DNA of 38,783 nucleotides, taken from Streptomyces sp. BR123 (lineage in GTDB: Bacteria > Actinomycetota > Actinomycetes > Streptomycetales > Streptomycetaceae). The stretch spans positions 1 through 38,783 of the forward strand of contig NZ_JACBGN010000039.1 in assembly GCF_013401435.1 (NCBI RefSeq). The letters are read 5' to 3'. The stretch's first letter is position 1; the number at the start of each line of letters is the position of its first letter. This document shows positions 7,144 to 15,530 of the stretch, one piece after another. The position numbers and the translations under genes were made by a program. Under the pieces are notes generated by a model. That model was not told where the DNA came from. It saw nothing but the letters and a program-made list of their open reading frames with translations, and searched no databases.

Positions 7144-8736
7144 GTGCCAGAAGCACCCTCCGCCGCCCACGACGCCGCCCCGGACACGGTTCTCGTCGTC
7201 GACTTCGGCGCCCAGTACGCCCAGCTCATCGCCCGCCGCGTCCGCGAGGCACGGGTCTACAGCGAGATCGTGCCGAGCACGATGCCCGTGGCCGAGATGC
7301 TGGCCAAGAACCCCAAGGCGATCATCCTGTCCGGCGGTCCGTCCTCGGTGTACGAAGAGGGCGCGCCGCAGCTCGACCGCTCCCTGTTCGAGGCCGGCGT
7401 CCCGGTCTTCGGCATGTGCTACGGCTTCCAGCTGATGGCGACCACCCTCGGTGGCACCGTCGACAACACCGGCTCCCGCGAGTACGGCCGCACCCCGCTG
7501 GCCGTCAGCAAGACCGGCTCCACCCTCTTCGAGGGCACCCCCGAGCACCAGTCCGTGTGGATGTCCCACGGCGACGCCTGCTCCAAGGCGCCCGAGGGCT
7601 TCACCGTCACCGCGTCGACCGACGTCGTCCCGGTCGCGGCCTTCGAGAACGACGAGAAGAAGCTGTACGGCGTGCAGTACCACCCCGAGGTGATGCACTC
7701 CACGCACGGCCAGCAGGTGCTGGAGCACTTCCTCTACCGGGGCGCCGGCCTGCAGCCCACCTGGACCACCGGCAACATCGTCGAGGAGCAGATCGCGGCC
7801 ATCCGCGCCCAGGTCGGCGACAAGCGCGCCATCTGCGGCCTGTCCGGCGGCGTGGACTCCGCAGTCGCCGCGGCCCTCGTGCAGAAGGCCATCGGCTCCC
7901 AGCTGACCTGCGTGTACGTCGATCACGGCCTGATGCGCAAGGGCGAGACCGAGCAGGTCGAGAAGGACTTCGTCGCGGCCACCGGCGTGCAGCTGAAGGT
8001 CGTCGACGCGCAGGAGCGCTTCCTCGACGCGCTGGCCGGCGTCTCCGACCCGGAGACCAAGCGCAAGATCATCGGCCGTGAGTTCATCCGCGTCTTCGAG
8101 CAGGCCCAGGCGGAGATCATCGCCGAGGCCGAGGGCGGCCCGGACGTGGCCTTCCTGGTCCAGGGCACCCTGTACCCGGACGTCGTCGAGTCCGGCGGCG
8201 GCACCGGCACCGCCAACATCAAGTCCCACCACAACGTGGGCGGCCTCCCCGAGGACATCGAGTTCGAGCTCGTCGAGCCGCTGCGCCAGCTGTTCAAGGA
8301 CGAGGTCCGGATGGTCGGCCAGGAGCTCGGCCTGCCCGAGGAGATCGTCCAGCGCCAGCCCTTCCCGGGCCCCGGCCTCGGCATCCGCATCGTCGGCGAG
8401 GTCACCAAGGATCGCCTGGACCTGCTGCGCGAGGCCGACGCCATCGCCCGCCACGAGCTCACCGCGGCCGGCCTCGACCGGGAGATCTGGCAGTGCCCGG
8501 TCGTCCTGCTGGCGGACGTCCGCAGCGTCGGCGTGCAGGGTGACGGCCGCACCTACGGTCACCCGATCGTGCTGCGCCCCGTCTCCTCCGAGGACGCCAT
8601 GACCGCGGACTGGACGCGGATGCCGTACGAGGTCCTCGCCCGGATCTCGACCCGCATCACCAACGAGGTCAAGGACGTCAACCGCGTCGTCCTGGACTGC
8701 ACCAGCAAGCCCCCGGGCACGATCGAGTGGGAGTAG
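7144..8736 (+). CDS. guaA: GMP synthase (glutamine-hydrolysing)
   Basis: 530-residue cytosolic enzyme making GMP from XMP, glutamine and ATP, the last step of guanine nucleotide synthesis. The N-terminal class I glutamine amidotransferase has nucleophile C92 (GMCYGFQ) and the H180/E182 pair (YHPEV). The ATP pyrophosphatase domain has the PP-loop SGGVDS (234-239), followed by the dimerisation domain ending KPPGTIEWE. Length and motifs match the family. GTG 7144 is chosen because GGAAGG sits 7 bases upstream and the frame before it does not look coding. A good terminator follows. Close relatives place guaB genes a few kilobases upstream, outside this window. Confidence 0.98.
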   Translation: MPEAPSAAHDAAPDTVLVVDFGAQYAQLIARRVREARVYSEIVPSTMPVAEMLAKNPKAIILSGGPSSVYEEGAPQLDRSLFEAGVPVFGMCYGFQLMATTLGGTVDNTGSREYGRTPLAVSKTGSTLFEGTPEHQSVWMSHGDACSKAPEGFTVTASTDVVPVAAFENDEKKLYGVQYHPEVMHSTHGQQVLEHFLYRGAGLQPTWTTGNIVEEQIAAIRAQVGDKRAICGLSGGVDSAVAAALVQKAIGSQLTCVYVDHGLMRKGETEQVEKDFVAATGVQLKVVDAQERFLDALAGVSDPETKRKIIGREFIRVFEQAQAEIIAEAEGGPDVAFLVQGTLYPDVVESGGGTGTANIKSHHNVGGLPEDIEFELVEPLRQLFKDEVRMVGQELGLPEEIVQRQPFPGPGLGIRIVGEVTKDRLDLLREADAIARHELTAAGLDREIWQCPVVLLADVRSVGVQGDGRTYGHPIVLRPVSSEDAMTADWTRMPYEVLARISTRITNEVKDVNRVVLDCTSKPPGTIEWE

Positions 8737-8767
8737 TCCTCAGGGACTGACCCCGCCCGAGCCCGCG

Positions 8768-8805
8768 GCGAAGCCGCCACCCCCGTCCCGGGGTGGCGGC
8801 TTCGC
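8768..8805 (+). terminator. Hairpin terminator after guaA
   Basis: 16-bp perfect stem (8768-8783 with 8790-8805) around a 6-base loop, 31 bases after the guaA stop. Confidence 0.85.
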
Positions 8806-8893
8806 CCGTTCCCGGGCCCCTTCTCTGGCGGGTTGCGGTCCCCGCCGGTAGCTTGCGCGCCAGCCGCCGACCGCTGCGACCGAGGAGGGCCCC

Positions 8894-9733
8894 ATGCCGG
8901 ACCAGCCGGTGCCCGAGCCCGAGCCCGTGCCCGTGCCCGTGCCCGCGCCCGTGCCCGAGGGGCGGCTGCGCTTCGAGATGCCGCCCCTCCACACCGGTCC
9001 GGCGCAGGAGCGCGCGTACCGCAAGGAGCGGCTCGCCGGAGCCCTGCGCCTGTTCGGCCGACTCGGGTACGAGGAGGGGGTCGCCGGGCAGGCCACCGCC
9101 CGCGACCCCGAGTTCGAGGACTGCTACTGGGTGAACCCCTTCGGGCGGGCGTTCGGCTCGCTGACCGCCGGGGACCTGCTCCTCGTCGACGGCGACGGGC
9201 GCGTGCTGCAGGGGGAGCGGCGGGTGAACCAGCTGGCCTTCGCCCTGCTCGCGGCCGTCCACCGGGCCCGGCCCGACACCGTGGCCGTGGTCCGTGTGCA
9301 CGGCCCGTACGGCAGGGCGCTCGCCGCGCTCGGCGAGCTGCTCGCCCCGATCACCCAGGAGGCCTGCGCCTTCTACGAGGACCACGCCCTCGTCGACCAG
9401 TACACCGCCGGGACGGGCGACCCGGCGGAGTGCCGCCGCACCGCCCGGGCCCTCGGCCCGTACAAGGCGCTCATCCTGCGCAACCACGGGCTGCTGACGG
9501 TCGGGGACTCCGTGGACGCGGCCGCCTGGTGGTCCGTCGCGGCCGAGCGCGCCGCCCAGGTGCAGTTGATCGCGCGGGCCGCGGGCAAGCCCGTGCCGGT
9601 CGGCCACCGGGCCGCGCTCGCCGCGCGGGAGCGGTTCGGCACGGACCTCGCGGCCTGGGCCGCCTACCAGCCCCTGTGGCAGTCCGTGGAGGGGGACCGC
9701 CCGGCGGGTGCACATGCCGCACCGGGCGGATGA
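8894..9733 (+). CDS. Class II aldolase/adducin-fold protein with altered metal site
   Basis: 279 residues, ATG 8894 with GAGGAGGG seven bases upstream. After a repetitive EPEPVPVPVPAPVPE leader, the class II aldolase/adducin fold is recognisable: VNQLAFALLAAVHRARPD, ITQEACAFYEDHALVDQYT and LRNHGLLTVG (H198). Catalytic family members bind Zn through a HxH pair in a VVHxHS motif plus the His of NHGLL. Here the pair reads R134-V-H136-G, so the first His is replaced by Arg. The GHIT motif near the phosphate site that I recall from close relatives reads GQAT (Q66). The substrate is unknown, and the protein may be a degenerate aldolase or have a different role. It stands alone between the guaA terminator and the next promoter region. 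Confidence 0.85.
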   Translation: MPDQPVPEPEPVPVPVPAPVPEGRLRFEMPPLHTGPAQERAYRKERLAGALRLFGRLGYEEGVAGQATARDPEFEDCYWVNPFGRAFGSLTAGDLLLVDGDGRVLQGERRVNQLAFALLAAVHRARPDTVAVVRVHGPYGRALAALGELLAPITQEACAFYEDHALVDQYTAGTGDPAECRRTARALGPYKALILRNHGLLTVGDSVDAAAWWSVAAERAAQVQLIARAAGKPVPVGHRAALAARERFGTDLAAWAAYQPLWQSVEGDRPAGAHAAPGG

Positions 9734-9787
9734 CGTCAACATCATGAACGGTTAATCACCTGCTCTGACATCGTGCGCAATCCGGAG

Positions 9788-9824
9788 CACTGCCGCAGTG
9801 GTGCACAATTCGCTGGCACTGCAC
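9788..9824. promoter_or_regulatory. Palindromes in the promoter region of the membrane protein gene
   Basis: CACTGC-C-GCAGTG (9788-9800) is a perfect 13-bp dyad. GCACTGC recurs at 9787-9793 and 9816-9822, and GTGCA/TGCAC arms flank the space between. They lie 26-62 bases before the GTG at 9850, an operator-like position; the regulator is unknown. Confidence 0.35.
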
Positions 9825-9849
9825 CGTAGTTCAGAGAGGCGGCAGGCGC

Positions 9850-11115
9850 GTGGCTGTCCACCCGATCTCCCTTGTGCCCCACGGCGGCGCATGCACCTGC
9901 GGCGACTGCCCGCACGGCGCGCAGGAGGGCCACCGGCGCGCGGTCGCGGCCTTCCTGGAGAAGCGCGACGAGTTCGCCGCGGGACAGGGGCTGCCCGCCG
10001 CGGTGGCCCGGTCCGCCGGGGCGTCCCGGCAGTGGGTGTCCGACGAGCTGGGCCTGTCGGCCCGCACCGTCGCCGACCGGGGGCGCGAGGCCGGCACCTC
10101 CTGGCTGTACCTGTTCTCGCGGCGGGCCGTGCTCGCCGTGTGGATCGCCGCCGGGGTGCTGCTGGTGGTACAGGTCGGCACCGCGCTGGGCACCGGCTGG
10201 TCCCCCGCACGGACGGCCGCCCTGCTGGCGGCCCTGGTGCTGGCCGGACTGCTCACGGTCGCCGCCCGCGCCCAGTCGGTGCGCGGCGGCCTGCTGGCAC
10301 CGCTGGTCGGCGAGGACAACCGGCTGTCCACCTCGAAGGCGGTGCCGCTCGCCTGGCTGCTGCTGACCGCGTTCGCCGCGCTGCTGCCCGCACTGCGGCT
10401 GGCGGCGTCGGCGCCCGGGCCGGAACGGCGGGTGCTGTACGAGGGGCTGGCCCTCGGGCGGGCCCTGCCGCTGCTGGCGGTGGTCGCGCTGACCTCGGCC
10501 GTGGCGGTGCTGGTGCGCCGGGTGGTCGCCGTGCGGATCCTCGGGCAGCGCCTGCAGAAGCTGCCCGCGGACCGCCCGCGCGGGGCGGACCTGCTGACGG
10601 ACGACGCGGGCCGGGGCAGCTTCCCGGACGCCCAGTACGTCCTGGTCTCCACGGTGGTGCTGGGCTACGCGGCGGTGTCGCTGGCCCGGTTCCCGGACCG
10701 GCTGCCGCGGCTGCCGTGGGCGCTGGCGCTGTTGGTGGCCCTGTCGGCCGTGGTGTACCTGGCGGCGAAGTGCGCGGAGGTGGCCCGTCCGCTGGTGCTG
10801 TCGGTGGTCCGCAGACGCGAGCCCGGGGATCTGGACGCGGCCGTCCGGCCGGGGGACGACATCGAGATCCGCGGGGTGGGGTTCGTCCCGCCCGGCGGCC
10901 AGACGCCGGAGATGCTGGCGCGGCTGGTGGTGCGGATCGGGACGGTCCACGTGCACGTCCCGCTGGTGCCGGTGGCGGGCGGGTTCTCCAACCCGTCGGA
11001 CGCGGTGCTGACGGTTCCGGTCCCGGCGGAGGTGGAACCGGGGCGGGTCGAGCTCCAGGTGGTGACCGCGGCGGGGGTGGAATCCAACCGCTACAGCATC
11101 GACGTGGCCGAGTGA
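9850..11115 (+). CDS. Multi-pass membrane protein with a small N-terminal Cys motif and C-terminal beta-rich domain
   Basis: 421 residues, GTG 9850 behind GAGAGGCGG. I do not recognise an established function. The N-terminus carries a small Cys/His cluster (HGGACTCGDCPHG) and a HTH-like stretch (VARSAGASRQWVSDELGLSARTVADRG). About six hydrophobic helices follow between residues 90 and 310. The last ~100 residues form a hydrophilic domain beginning VRPGDDIEIRGVGFVPPGG and ending with alternating valines, resembling IPT/TIG immunoglobulin-like folds that often bind carbohydrate; this is inference from pattern only. DoxX follows 19 bases after the stop and may be co-transcribed. Confidence 0.8.
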   Translation: MAVHPISLVPHGGACTCGDCPHGAQEGHRRAVAAFLEKRDEFAAGQGLPAAVARSAGASRQWVSDELGLSARTVADRGREAGTSWLYLFSRRAVLAVWIAAGVLLVVQVGTALGTGWSPARTAALLAALVLAGLLTVAARAQSVRGGLLAPLVGEDNRLSTSKAVPLAWLLLTAFAALLPALRLAASAPGPERRVLYEGLALGRALPLLAVVALTSAVAVLVRRVVAVRILGQRLQKLPADRPRGADLLTDDAGRGSFPDAQYVLVSTVVLGYAAVSLARFPDRLPRLPWALALLVALSAVVYLAAKCAEVARPLVLSVVRRREPGDLDAAVRPGDDIEIRGVGFVPPGGQTPEMLARLVVRIGTVHVHVPLVPVAGGFSNPSDAVLTVPVPAEVEPGRVELQVVTAAGVESNRYSIDVAE

Positions 11116-11134
11116 ACGGGGTAGAGATGGGAGG

Positions 11135-11767
11135 GTGACCAGACCCGACAGCCCCGGTGCCGCCGGCGGCGCCCCCGTGCCCGACGGCTCGCGTCCTTCC
11201 GGCGCCTCACGCGTGCCCGGCGCCCCCGCCGGCCGTGCCGCCCCCGCCGGCCACGAGGCAGCGGCCCCCACGCTGCGGGACCGTGCCGCTCGGTACGCGC
11301 TCCTGCCGTTGCGCGTGTTCCTGGGCGTGACCTTCGTCTACGCGGGCCTGGACAAGCTCACCGACCCCGCGTTCCCGTCCGCCTCCGGGTCCGGCTCGAT
11401 CGGCGAGGTGATGCGCGGTGTGCGCGACACCTCCGCGATCCCCGGCCTCGTCGACCTGGCCCTGCTCTCGCCCGTCGGCTTCGCCGTCCTGCTGGCCCTC
11501 GCGGAGATCGCGGTCGGCCTGGCCGTCCTCGCCGGGCTGCTGACCCGGCTCGCGGCCGCGGGCGGGGCGCTGATCTCGCTCAGTCTGTGGCTCACGGTGT
11601 CCTGGCAGGTGACCCCGTACTACTACGGCAACGACCTCGCCTACCTGATGGCGTGGATCCCGCTGATCCTGGCCGGCGCGCCCTACTGCTCCCTGGACTC
11701 GCGGATCCGGTCGTGGCGCACCGCGTGGTCGTCCGAGCGGTCCCGGCGGTCGCGCCGCACCGCGTAG
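11135..11767 (+). CDS. DoxX-family membrane protein
   Basis: 210 residues. An Ala/Pro-rich disordered leader of about 45 residues is followed by the DoxX four-helix core: LPLRVFLGVTFVYAGLDKL opens the domain, and ALAEIAVGLAVLAGLLTRLAA and the PYYYGNDLAYLMAWIPL segment are typical. Relatives (DoxX in mycobacteria) act in a membrane redox complex with superoxide dismutase and a rhodanese, but neither partner is present here, so the role is open. The GTG at 11135 lies directly on its own GGGAGG stretch, an awkward spacing, so the true start may be further in. The last 85 bases overlap head-on with a small membrane protein gene on the other strand. Confidence 0.82.
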   Translation: MTRPDSPGAAGGAPVPDGSRPSGASRVPGAPAGRAAPAGHEAAAPTLRDRAARYALLPLRVFLGVTFVYAGLDKLTDPAFPSASGSGSIGEVMRGVRDTSAIPGLVDLALLSPVGFAVLLALAEIAVGLAVLAGLLTRLAAAGGALISLSLWLTVSWQVTPYYYGNDLAYLMAWIPLILAGAPYCSLDSRIRSWRTAWSSERSRRSRRTA

Positions 11768-11937
11768 GTCACCATACCGACCAGCGAGGCGAGCGCCAGC
11801 CCGCCCATGGCCATCGGGACCACCAGGAACCAGGGCGTGTCCACCTCCCCGGCGGCGTCGAGCAGGTACAGCAGGCCCGCCGTCGTCAGGACCAGGCCCG
11901 CCAACAGCCGTCCCGGCTGGAACTCATGACGCGGCAC
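11683..11937 (-). CDS. Small two-helix membrane protein, downstream of the PspC/LiaF-like gene
   Basis: 84 residues from GTG 11937, whose start overlaps the end of the PspC gene by 14 bases, implying translational coupling. Two hydrophobic helices (LLAGLVLTTAGLLYLL and FLVVPMAMGGLALASLVGMV) precede a charged Arg/Asp-rich tail. The function is unknown; coupling to the PspC/LiaF-like protein suggests an accessory of the envelope-stress module. The 3' end runs 85 bases into the oppositely oriented DoxX gene. The frame continues upstream to 12132, but that part is a shadow of the PspC gene. Confidence 0.7.
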   Translation of the reverse strand: MPRHEFQPGRLLAGLVLTTAGLLYLLDAAGEVDTPWFLVVPMAMGGLALASLVGMVTYAVRRDRRDRSDDHAVRHDRIRESREQ

Positions 11938-13273
11938 GTGCCACCTCCACCTGTCCCGCACCCGCGTGCAGGTGCAGCTCGATCGTGCCGCCGGGCTCGG
12001 TGCCCGCGGCCGGCTCCAGGGTCTTCTGCTCGGTTTCGCCGCCGCTCTTGATGCGTATCGTCTGCGGGTTGTCCCCGGGCATCTTGATGTCGCCGAGCCG
12101 CACCGACACGTCGGCCTGCGCGGTGACCTCACGGGGCACGATCACCTTGAGGCGGCCCGCCTCGATGTCCGCCCGCACGGTCAGCGTTGCCCCCTTCGGC
12201 ACGTCGAGCCGGCTCAGGTCCAGCGTGGCCAGTCCGGTGCCCGCCGTGTACCGGGGCCTTACGTCGGCCAGGGCGGCCGGCCGCCAGCGGACGTCCTGCC
12301 AGTCCGTGCCGATGTCCTCGGGCAGGGCGGACGCGACGGCCAGCAGCCCGGCCGTGGCCATGGCGAGGAAGAACGTGCCGAAGCCGGTGCGCCCCCTGAC
12401 GGAGCTGACCGCGAGGCCGAGGCCGAAGACGGCCAGGGCCGAGGCCAGGCCGATCTGCAGCGCGTGGGAGAGGGTGCCGTCCTCCCACACCGCGGCGGTC
12501 GCGGCCCCTCCCGCCAGCAACGCGAGCAGGAACACCCGCCCGCCGATCCCGCCGCGCGGCCGCGGCCGGTCGAGGTCCCGCCCGGCCCGGTCGCCCGCGC
12601 GGCCGTCCGTGCCGCCCGCCGCGCCGGGGGAGTCGTCCGGCCCCCACAGGTAGCCGGTTGACCCGACCGGGCCGGTGGTGCCGTCCTTGACCAGCGGGTC
12701 CCGCCACCAGGACGGGCTGCCCGGCGCGGGCGGGGCCTTGGTTTCCGGCGGGGCCGGCCGGTGCGCGGCGGGCGACTCCGCCTCGGGTCCGGCGGAGCCG
12801 CGGCGGCGCTGGGAGAAGTACGCGGCCCCGCCCAGGGCGAGCACGACCAGGACGGAGAAGGCCCCGAGTCCGCCGTTGTGCAGCATCGACAGGAACAGGG
12901 CGCAGCCCGCCAGCGCCGCGAACACCGCGGCCAGCGTGGCCCCTTCGATCCGGCCGGTCAGCAGTCTCTTCGCCTCGCTGTCCTCCTCGCCCTCCACGGG
13001 CAGCAGCAGCCATGCGAAGCCGTAGAAGACCAGGCCGAACCCGCCGGTGACGGTGAGGACGCCGAGCACGATCCGGAAGATCACCGGGTCCAGGTCGAAG
13101 TAGCGGCCGAGGCCCCCGCACACACCGGCGAGGACCTTGTCGCGCTTGCTGCGGCGCAGGGGCGGCCGCTCGGCACCGGTCCGCTCGGCACCGGTCCGCT
13201 CGGCGGCGGCCCGAGCGGTGGCGGACCGGCCGTCGGGCGTGCCACCCGGCGGCGGGGAGTCGTGCTTGGTCAT
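11924..13273 (-). CDS. PspC-domain membrane protein with LiaF-like C-terminal domain
   Basis: 449 residues from ATG 13273 (MTKHDSPPP). An in-frame codon 54 bases upstream would extend it across the divergent promoter region and is rejected. After a charged leader containing an RTGAE repeat, a PspC domain (RRSKRDKVLAGVCGGLGRYFDLDPVIFRIV...FAWLLLP) covers about residues 38-95. Further helices and a Pro/Ala-rich linker follow. A C-terminal domain from about residue 335 (TAGTGLATLDLSRLDVPKGATLTV...) resembles the beta-rich C-terminus of LiaF and cell-wall-antibiotic response proteins. In Firmicutes LiaF restrains the LiaS kinase. A PspC-fused histidine kinase and a regulator lie divergently, so the same control logic is a reasonable inference. 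Confidence 0.87.
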   Translation of the reverse strand: MTKHDSPPPGGTPDGRSATARAAAERTGAERTGAERPPLRRSKRDKVLAGVCGGLGRYFDLDPVIFRIVLGVLTVTGGFGLVFYGFAWLLLPVEGEEDSEAKRLLTGRIEGATLAAVFAALAGCALFLSMLHNGGLGAFSVLVVLALGGAAYFSQRRRGSAGPEAESPAAHRPAPPETKAPPAPGSPSWWRDPLVKDGTTGPVGSTGYLWGPDDSPGAAGGTDGRAGDRAGRDLDRPRPRGGIGGRVFLLALLAGGAATAAVWEDGTLSHALQIGLASALAVFGLGLAVSSVRGRTGFGTFFLAMATAGLLAVASALPEDIGTDWQDVRWRPAALADVRPRYTAGTGLATLDLSRLDVPKGATLTVRADIEAGRLKVIVPREVTAQADVSVRLGDIKMPGDNPQTIRIKSGGETEQKTLEPAAGTEPGGTIELHLHAGAGQVEVARAAS

Positions 13274-13302
13274 GCGTCCATGGTGACGGGCCGTCGGAGC
13301 CG

Positions 13303-13375
13303 CCGGCATCGGGCCTGACCCTGGCACAACCCTGATATCCCCCGGTCACATCTGGGGGGCTGCCCTGATGCCGGG
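13303..13375. promoter_or_regulatory. Divergent promoter region with inverted CCGGCATC repeats
   Basis: The 131 bases between the PspC gene and the kinase gene contain CCGGCATCGGGC (13303-13314) and its near inverse GCCCTGATGCCGGG (13362-13375). Symmetric placement between divergent genes suggests a binding site for the adjacent NarL-type response regulator; this is inference. Confidence 0.4.
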
Positions 13376-13404
13376 CGCCCCGCGCGCGTGTGACCATCGG
13401 TGAC

Positions 13405-14700
13405 ATGCCCGTTTCCGCCGCCCCGCGCACCCCGCACGCCCCCGAGCCCGACGAAGCACCGCAGCGCAGGCTCTACCGCAGCGCCGACGGCCGGATGCTC
13501 GGCGGTGTGGCGCGCGGCCTGGCCGGGCACCTCGGGCTCCCCGTGGTCTGGGTCCGGCTCGCGTTCCTCGGCCTGTTCCTGTGGGGTGACGGGCTCGGCG
13601 TCCTGCTGTACGCGGCGTTCTGGGTCTTCGTACCGCTCGGCGTCGGCGGGCGCACCGCGCACCGCTCCTTCTTCGACAGCCTCACCGACGGCTGCGGGCG
13701 CCTGCGCCGGCCCGACAAGGGCCAGGTCGGCGCGCTCATCGCGCTGTGCGTGGGCACGGGCATCTTCATCGCCAAGGTCCAGGACGACGGCGCCTCCGGC
13801 CGGTACGCGTGGCCGACCCTGCTCGTCGGCGCCGGCGTGGTCCTCGTCTGGCGGCAGGCCGACAACGCCCGGCGGGCGCACTGGGGGGCCGCCGCCGGCC
13901 GCAACGCCCGGATGCTGCACCTGGCCCGCAGCCTCGCCGGCGTCGTCCTCGTCGGCGTCGGCCTCACCGTCTTCATCGTCGTCCGCGGCTCGGCCGCCCA
14001 GTTGGGCAACGTGCTCACCGCCGCCCTCGCCGTCCTCGTCGGCATCGCGCTGCTCGCCGGCCCCTGGCTGATCCGGATGACCCAGGACCTCTCCGAGGAG
14101 CGCCTGATGCGCATCCGCGCCCAGGAGCGCGCCGAGGTCGCCGCCCACGTCCACGACTCCGTGCTGCACACCCTCACCCTGATCCAGCGCAACGCGGAGG
14201 ACGTCGGCGAGGTGCGCCGCCTCGCCCGCGCGCAGGAGCGGGAGCTGCGCAACTGGCTGTACAAGCCCGAGGGCACCGGCAAGGACGAGGCCGAGGAGCC
14301 GACCACCCTCGCGGAGGCCGTGAAGAAGGCCGCCGCCGAGGTGGAGGACCACCACGGCGTGCCCATCGAGGTCGTCGTGGTCGGCGACTGCCCCCTCGAC
14401 GAGAAGCTGGGCGCGCAGATGCAGGCCGCGCGCGAGGCGATGGTCAACGCCGCCAAGTACGGTGGCGACGGAGGCCCGGTGCAGGTCTACGCCGAGGTGG
14501 AGGGGGAGCGCGTGTTCGTGTCCGTCCGGGACCGGGGGCCGGGCTTCGACATCGACGCGGTACCGGACGACCGCATGGGCGTACGAGAATCGATCATCGG
14601 CCGGATGCAGCGCAACGGCGGGACCGCACGGCTGCGGTCCGCACCCGACGGCGGCACGGAAGTCGAGCTGGAGATGGAGAGGGCGGCGAAGGCGGCATGA
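13405..14700 (+). CDS. PspC-fused sensor histidine kinase (HisKA_3/NarX-DesK-like)
   Basis: 431 residues. ATG 13405 is preferred over GTG 13390. The N-terminus is a PspC domain (RSADGRMLGGVARGLAGHLGLP...AAFWVFVPLG) followed by several helices. The dimerisation helix RAEVAAHVHDSVLHTLTLIQ carries the likely phospho-acceptor H250 next to D251. An ATPase domain follows with the N-box REAMVNAAKYGG and G-box RDRGPGFDIDAV. This is the small kinase class that pairs with NarL-type regulators. Its stop overlaps the regulator start as ATGA. With the divergent PspC/LiaF-like gene it forms an envelope-stress three-component arrangement. A PspC domain on both the kinase and its putative restrainer suggests direct interaction in the membrane. 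Confidence 0.92.
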   Translation: MPVSAAPRTPHAPEPDEAPQRRLYRSADGRMLGGVARGLAGHLGLPVVWVRLAFLGLFLWGDGLGVLLYAAFWVFVPLGVGGRTAHRSFFDSLTDGCGRLRRPDKGQVGALIALCVGTGIFIAKVQDDGASGRYAWPTLLVGAGVVLVWRQADNARRAHWGAAAGRNARMLHLARSLAGVVLVGVGLTVFIVVRGSAAQLGNVLTAALAVLVGIALLAGPWLIRMTQDLSEERLMRIRAQERAEVAAHVHDSVLHTLTLIQRNAEDVGEVRRLARAQERELRNWLYKPEGTGKDEAEEPTTLAEAVKKAAAEVEDHHGVPIEVVVVGDCPLDEKLGAQMQAAREAMVNAAKYGGDGGPVQVYAEVEGERVFVSVRDRGPGFDIDAVPDDRMGVRESIIGRMQRNGGTARLRSAPDGGTEVELEMERAAKAA

Positions 14701-15449
14701 ACGGGCAGAACGGGCAGAACGGCCGTAGCGGTCAGAGCGCAGGCGCGCAGCCACAGGGACAGGTGCACGGGCAGGACGGCGCGGCGGACCGCCGCGTGCG
14801 GGTGGTCCTCGTCGACGACCACCGGATGTTCCGCGCGGGCGTGCAGGCCGAGATCGGGGACACCGGCCGCACCGGCGTCGAGGTCGTCGGCGAGGCCGCC
14901 GACGTCGACCAGGCCGTCACCGTCATCACCGCCACCCGGCCCGAGGTGGTCCTCCTCGACGTGCACCTGCCCGGCGGCGGCGGGGTCGAGGTGCTGCGGC
15001 GCTGCGCTCCGCTGATGGCGGCGGCCGAGCACCCGGTGCGCTTCCTGGCCCTGTCGGTCTCGGACGCGGCCGAGGACGTCATCGGCGTCATTCGCGGCGG
15101 CGCGCGCGGCTACGTGACGAAGACCATCACGGGCAGCGACCTGGTGGACTCGGTCTTCCGGGTGCAGGACGGCGACGCCGTGTTCTCGCCCCGGCTCGCG
15201 GGCTTCGTCCTGGACGCCTTCGCGTCCACCGACGCCCCGCCGGTCGACGAGGACCTGGACCGCCTGACCCAGCGCGAGCGCGAGGTGCTGCGGCTGATCG
15301 CGCGCGGGTACGCGTACAAGGAGATCGCCAAGCAGCTGTTCATCTCGGTGAAGACGGTCGAGTCCCACGTCTCGGCGGTCCTGCGCAAGCTCCAGCTGTC
15401 CAACCGGCACGAGCTGACCCGCTGGGCGACCGCCCGACGCCTCGTCTGA
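14697..15449 (+). CDS. NarL/FixJ-type response regulator
   Basis: 250 residues from ATG 14697, overlapping the kinase stop by 4 bases. After a Gln/Gly/Asn-rich leader of ~33 residues encoded by short repeats (NGQNGQNG), the receiver domain has acidic D40/D41, phospho-acceptor D88 (LLDVHLPGG) and conserved K142. The C-terminal LuxR-type helix-turn-helix (LTQREREVLRLIARGYAYKEIAKQLFISVKTVESHV) binds DNA. It is the cognate partner of the upstream kinase. A likely target is the divergent PspC promoter region at 13274-13404. Confidence 0.94.
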   Translation: MNGQNGQNGRSGQSAGAQPQGQVHGQDGAADRRVRVVLVDDHRMFRAGVQAEIGDTGRTGVEVVGEAADVDQAVTVITATRPEVVLLDVHLPGGGGVEVLRRCAPLMAAAEHPVRFLALSVSDAAEDVIGVIRGGARGYVTKTITGSDLVDSVFRVQDGDAVFSPRLAGFVLDAFASTDAPPVDEDLDRLTQREREVLRLIARGYAYKEIAKQLFISVKTVESHVSAVLRKLQLSNRHELTRWATARRLV

Positions 15450-15518
15450 GGCGTTCCGCCTGGTCTGTGACGCAGGCCGCAGGGGTGGCGCGGAACCCGG
15501 GCACTGCGCGCGGCCCTC

Positions 15519-15524
15519 TAGGCT
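15519..15524 (+). promoter_or_regulatory. -10 element giving a leaderless or near-leaderless esterase mRNA
   Basis: TAGGCT ends 6 bases before ATG 15531, so transcription would start at or next to the start codon. No ribosome-binding site is present in front of the ATG, which agrees with leaderless translation. Confidence 0.5.
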
Positions 15525-15530
15525 GGCGTG

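Noticed and set aside
11127..11138. ATG GGA GGG TGA as a coupled mini-ORF before DoxX
   Set aside because: Four codons made mostly of the ribosome-binding sequence itself; more simply explained as Shine-Dalgarno bases.
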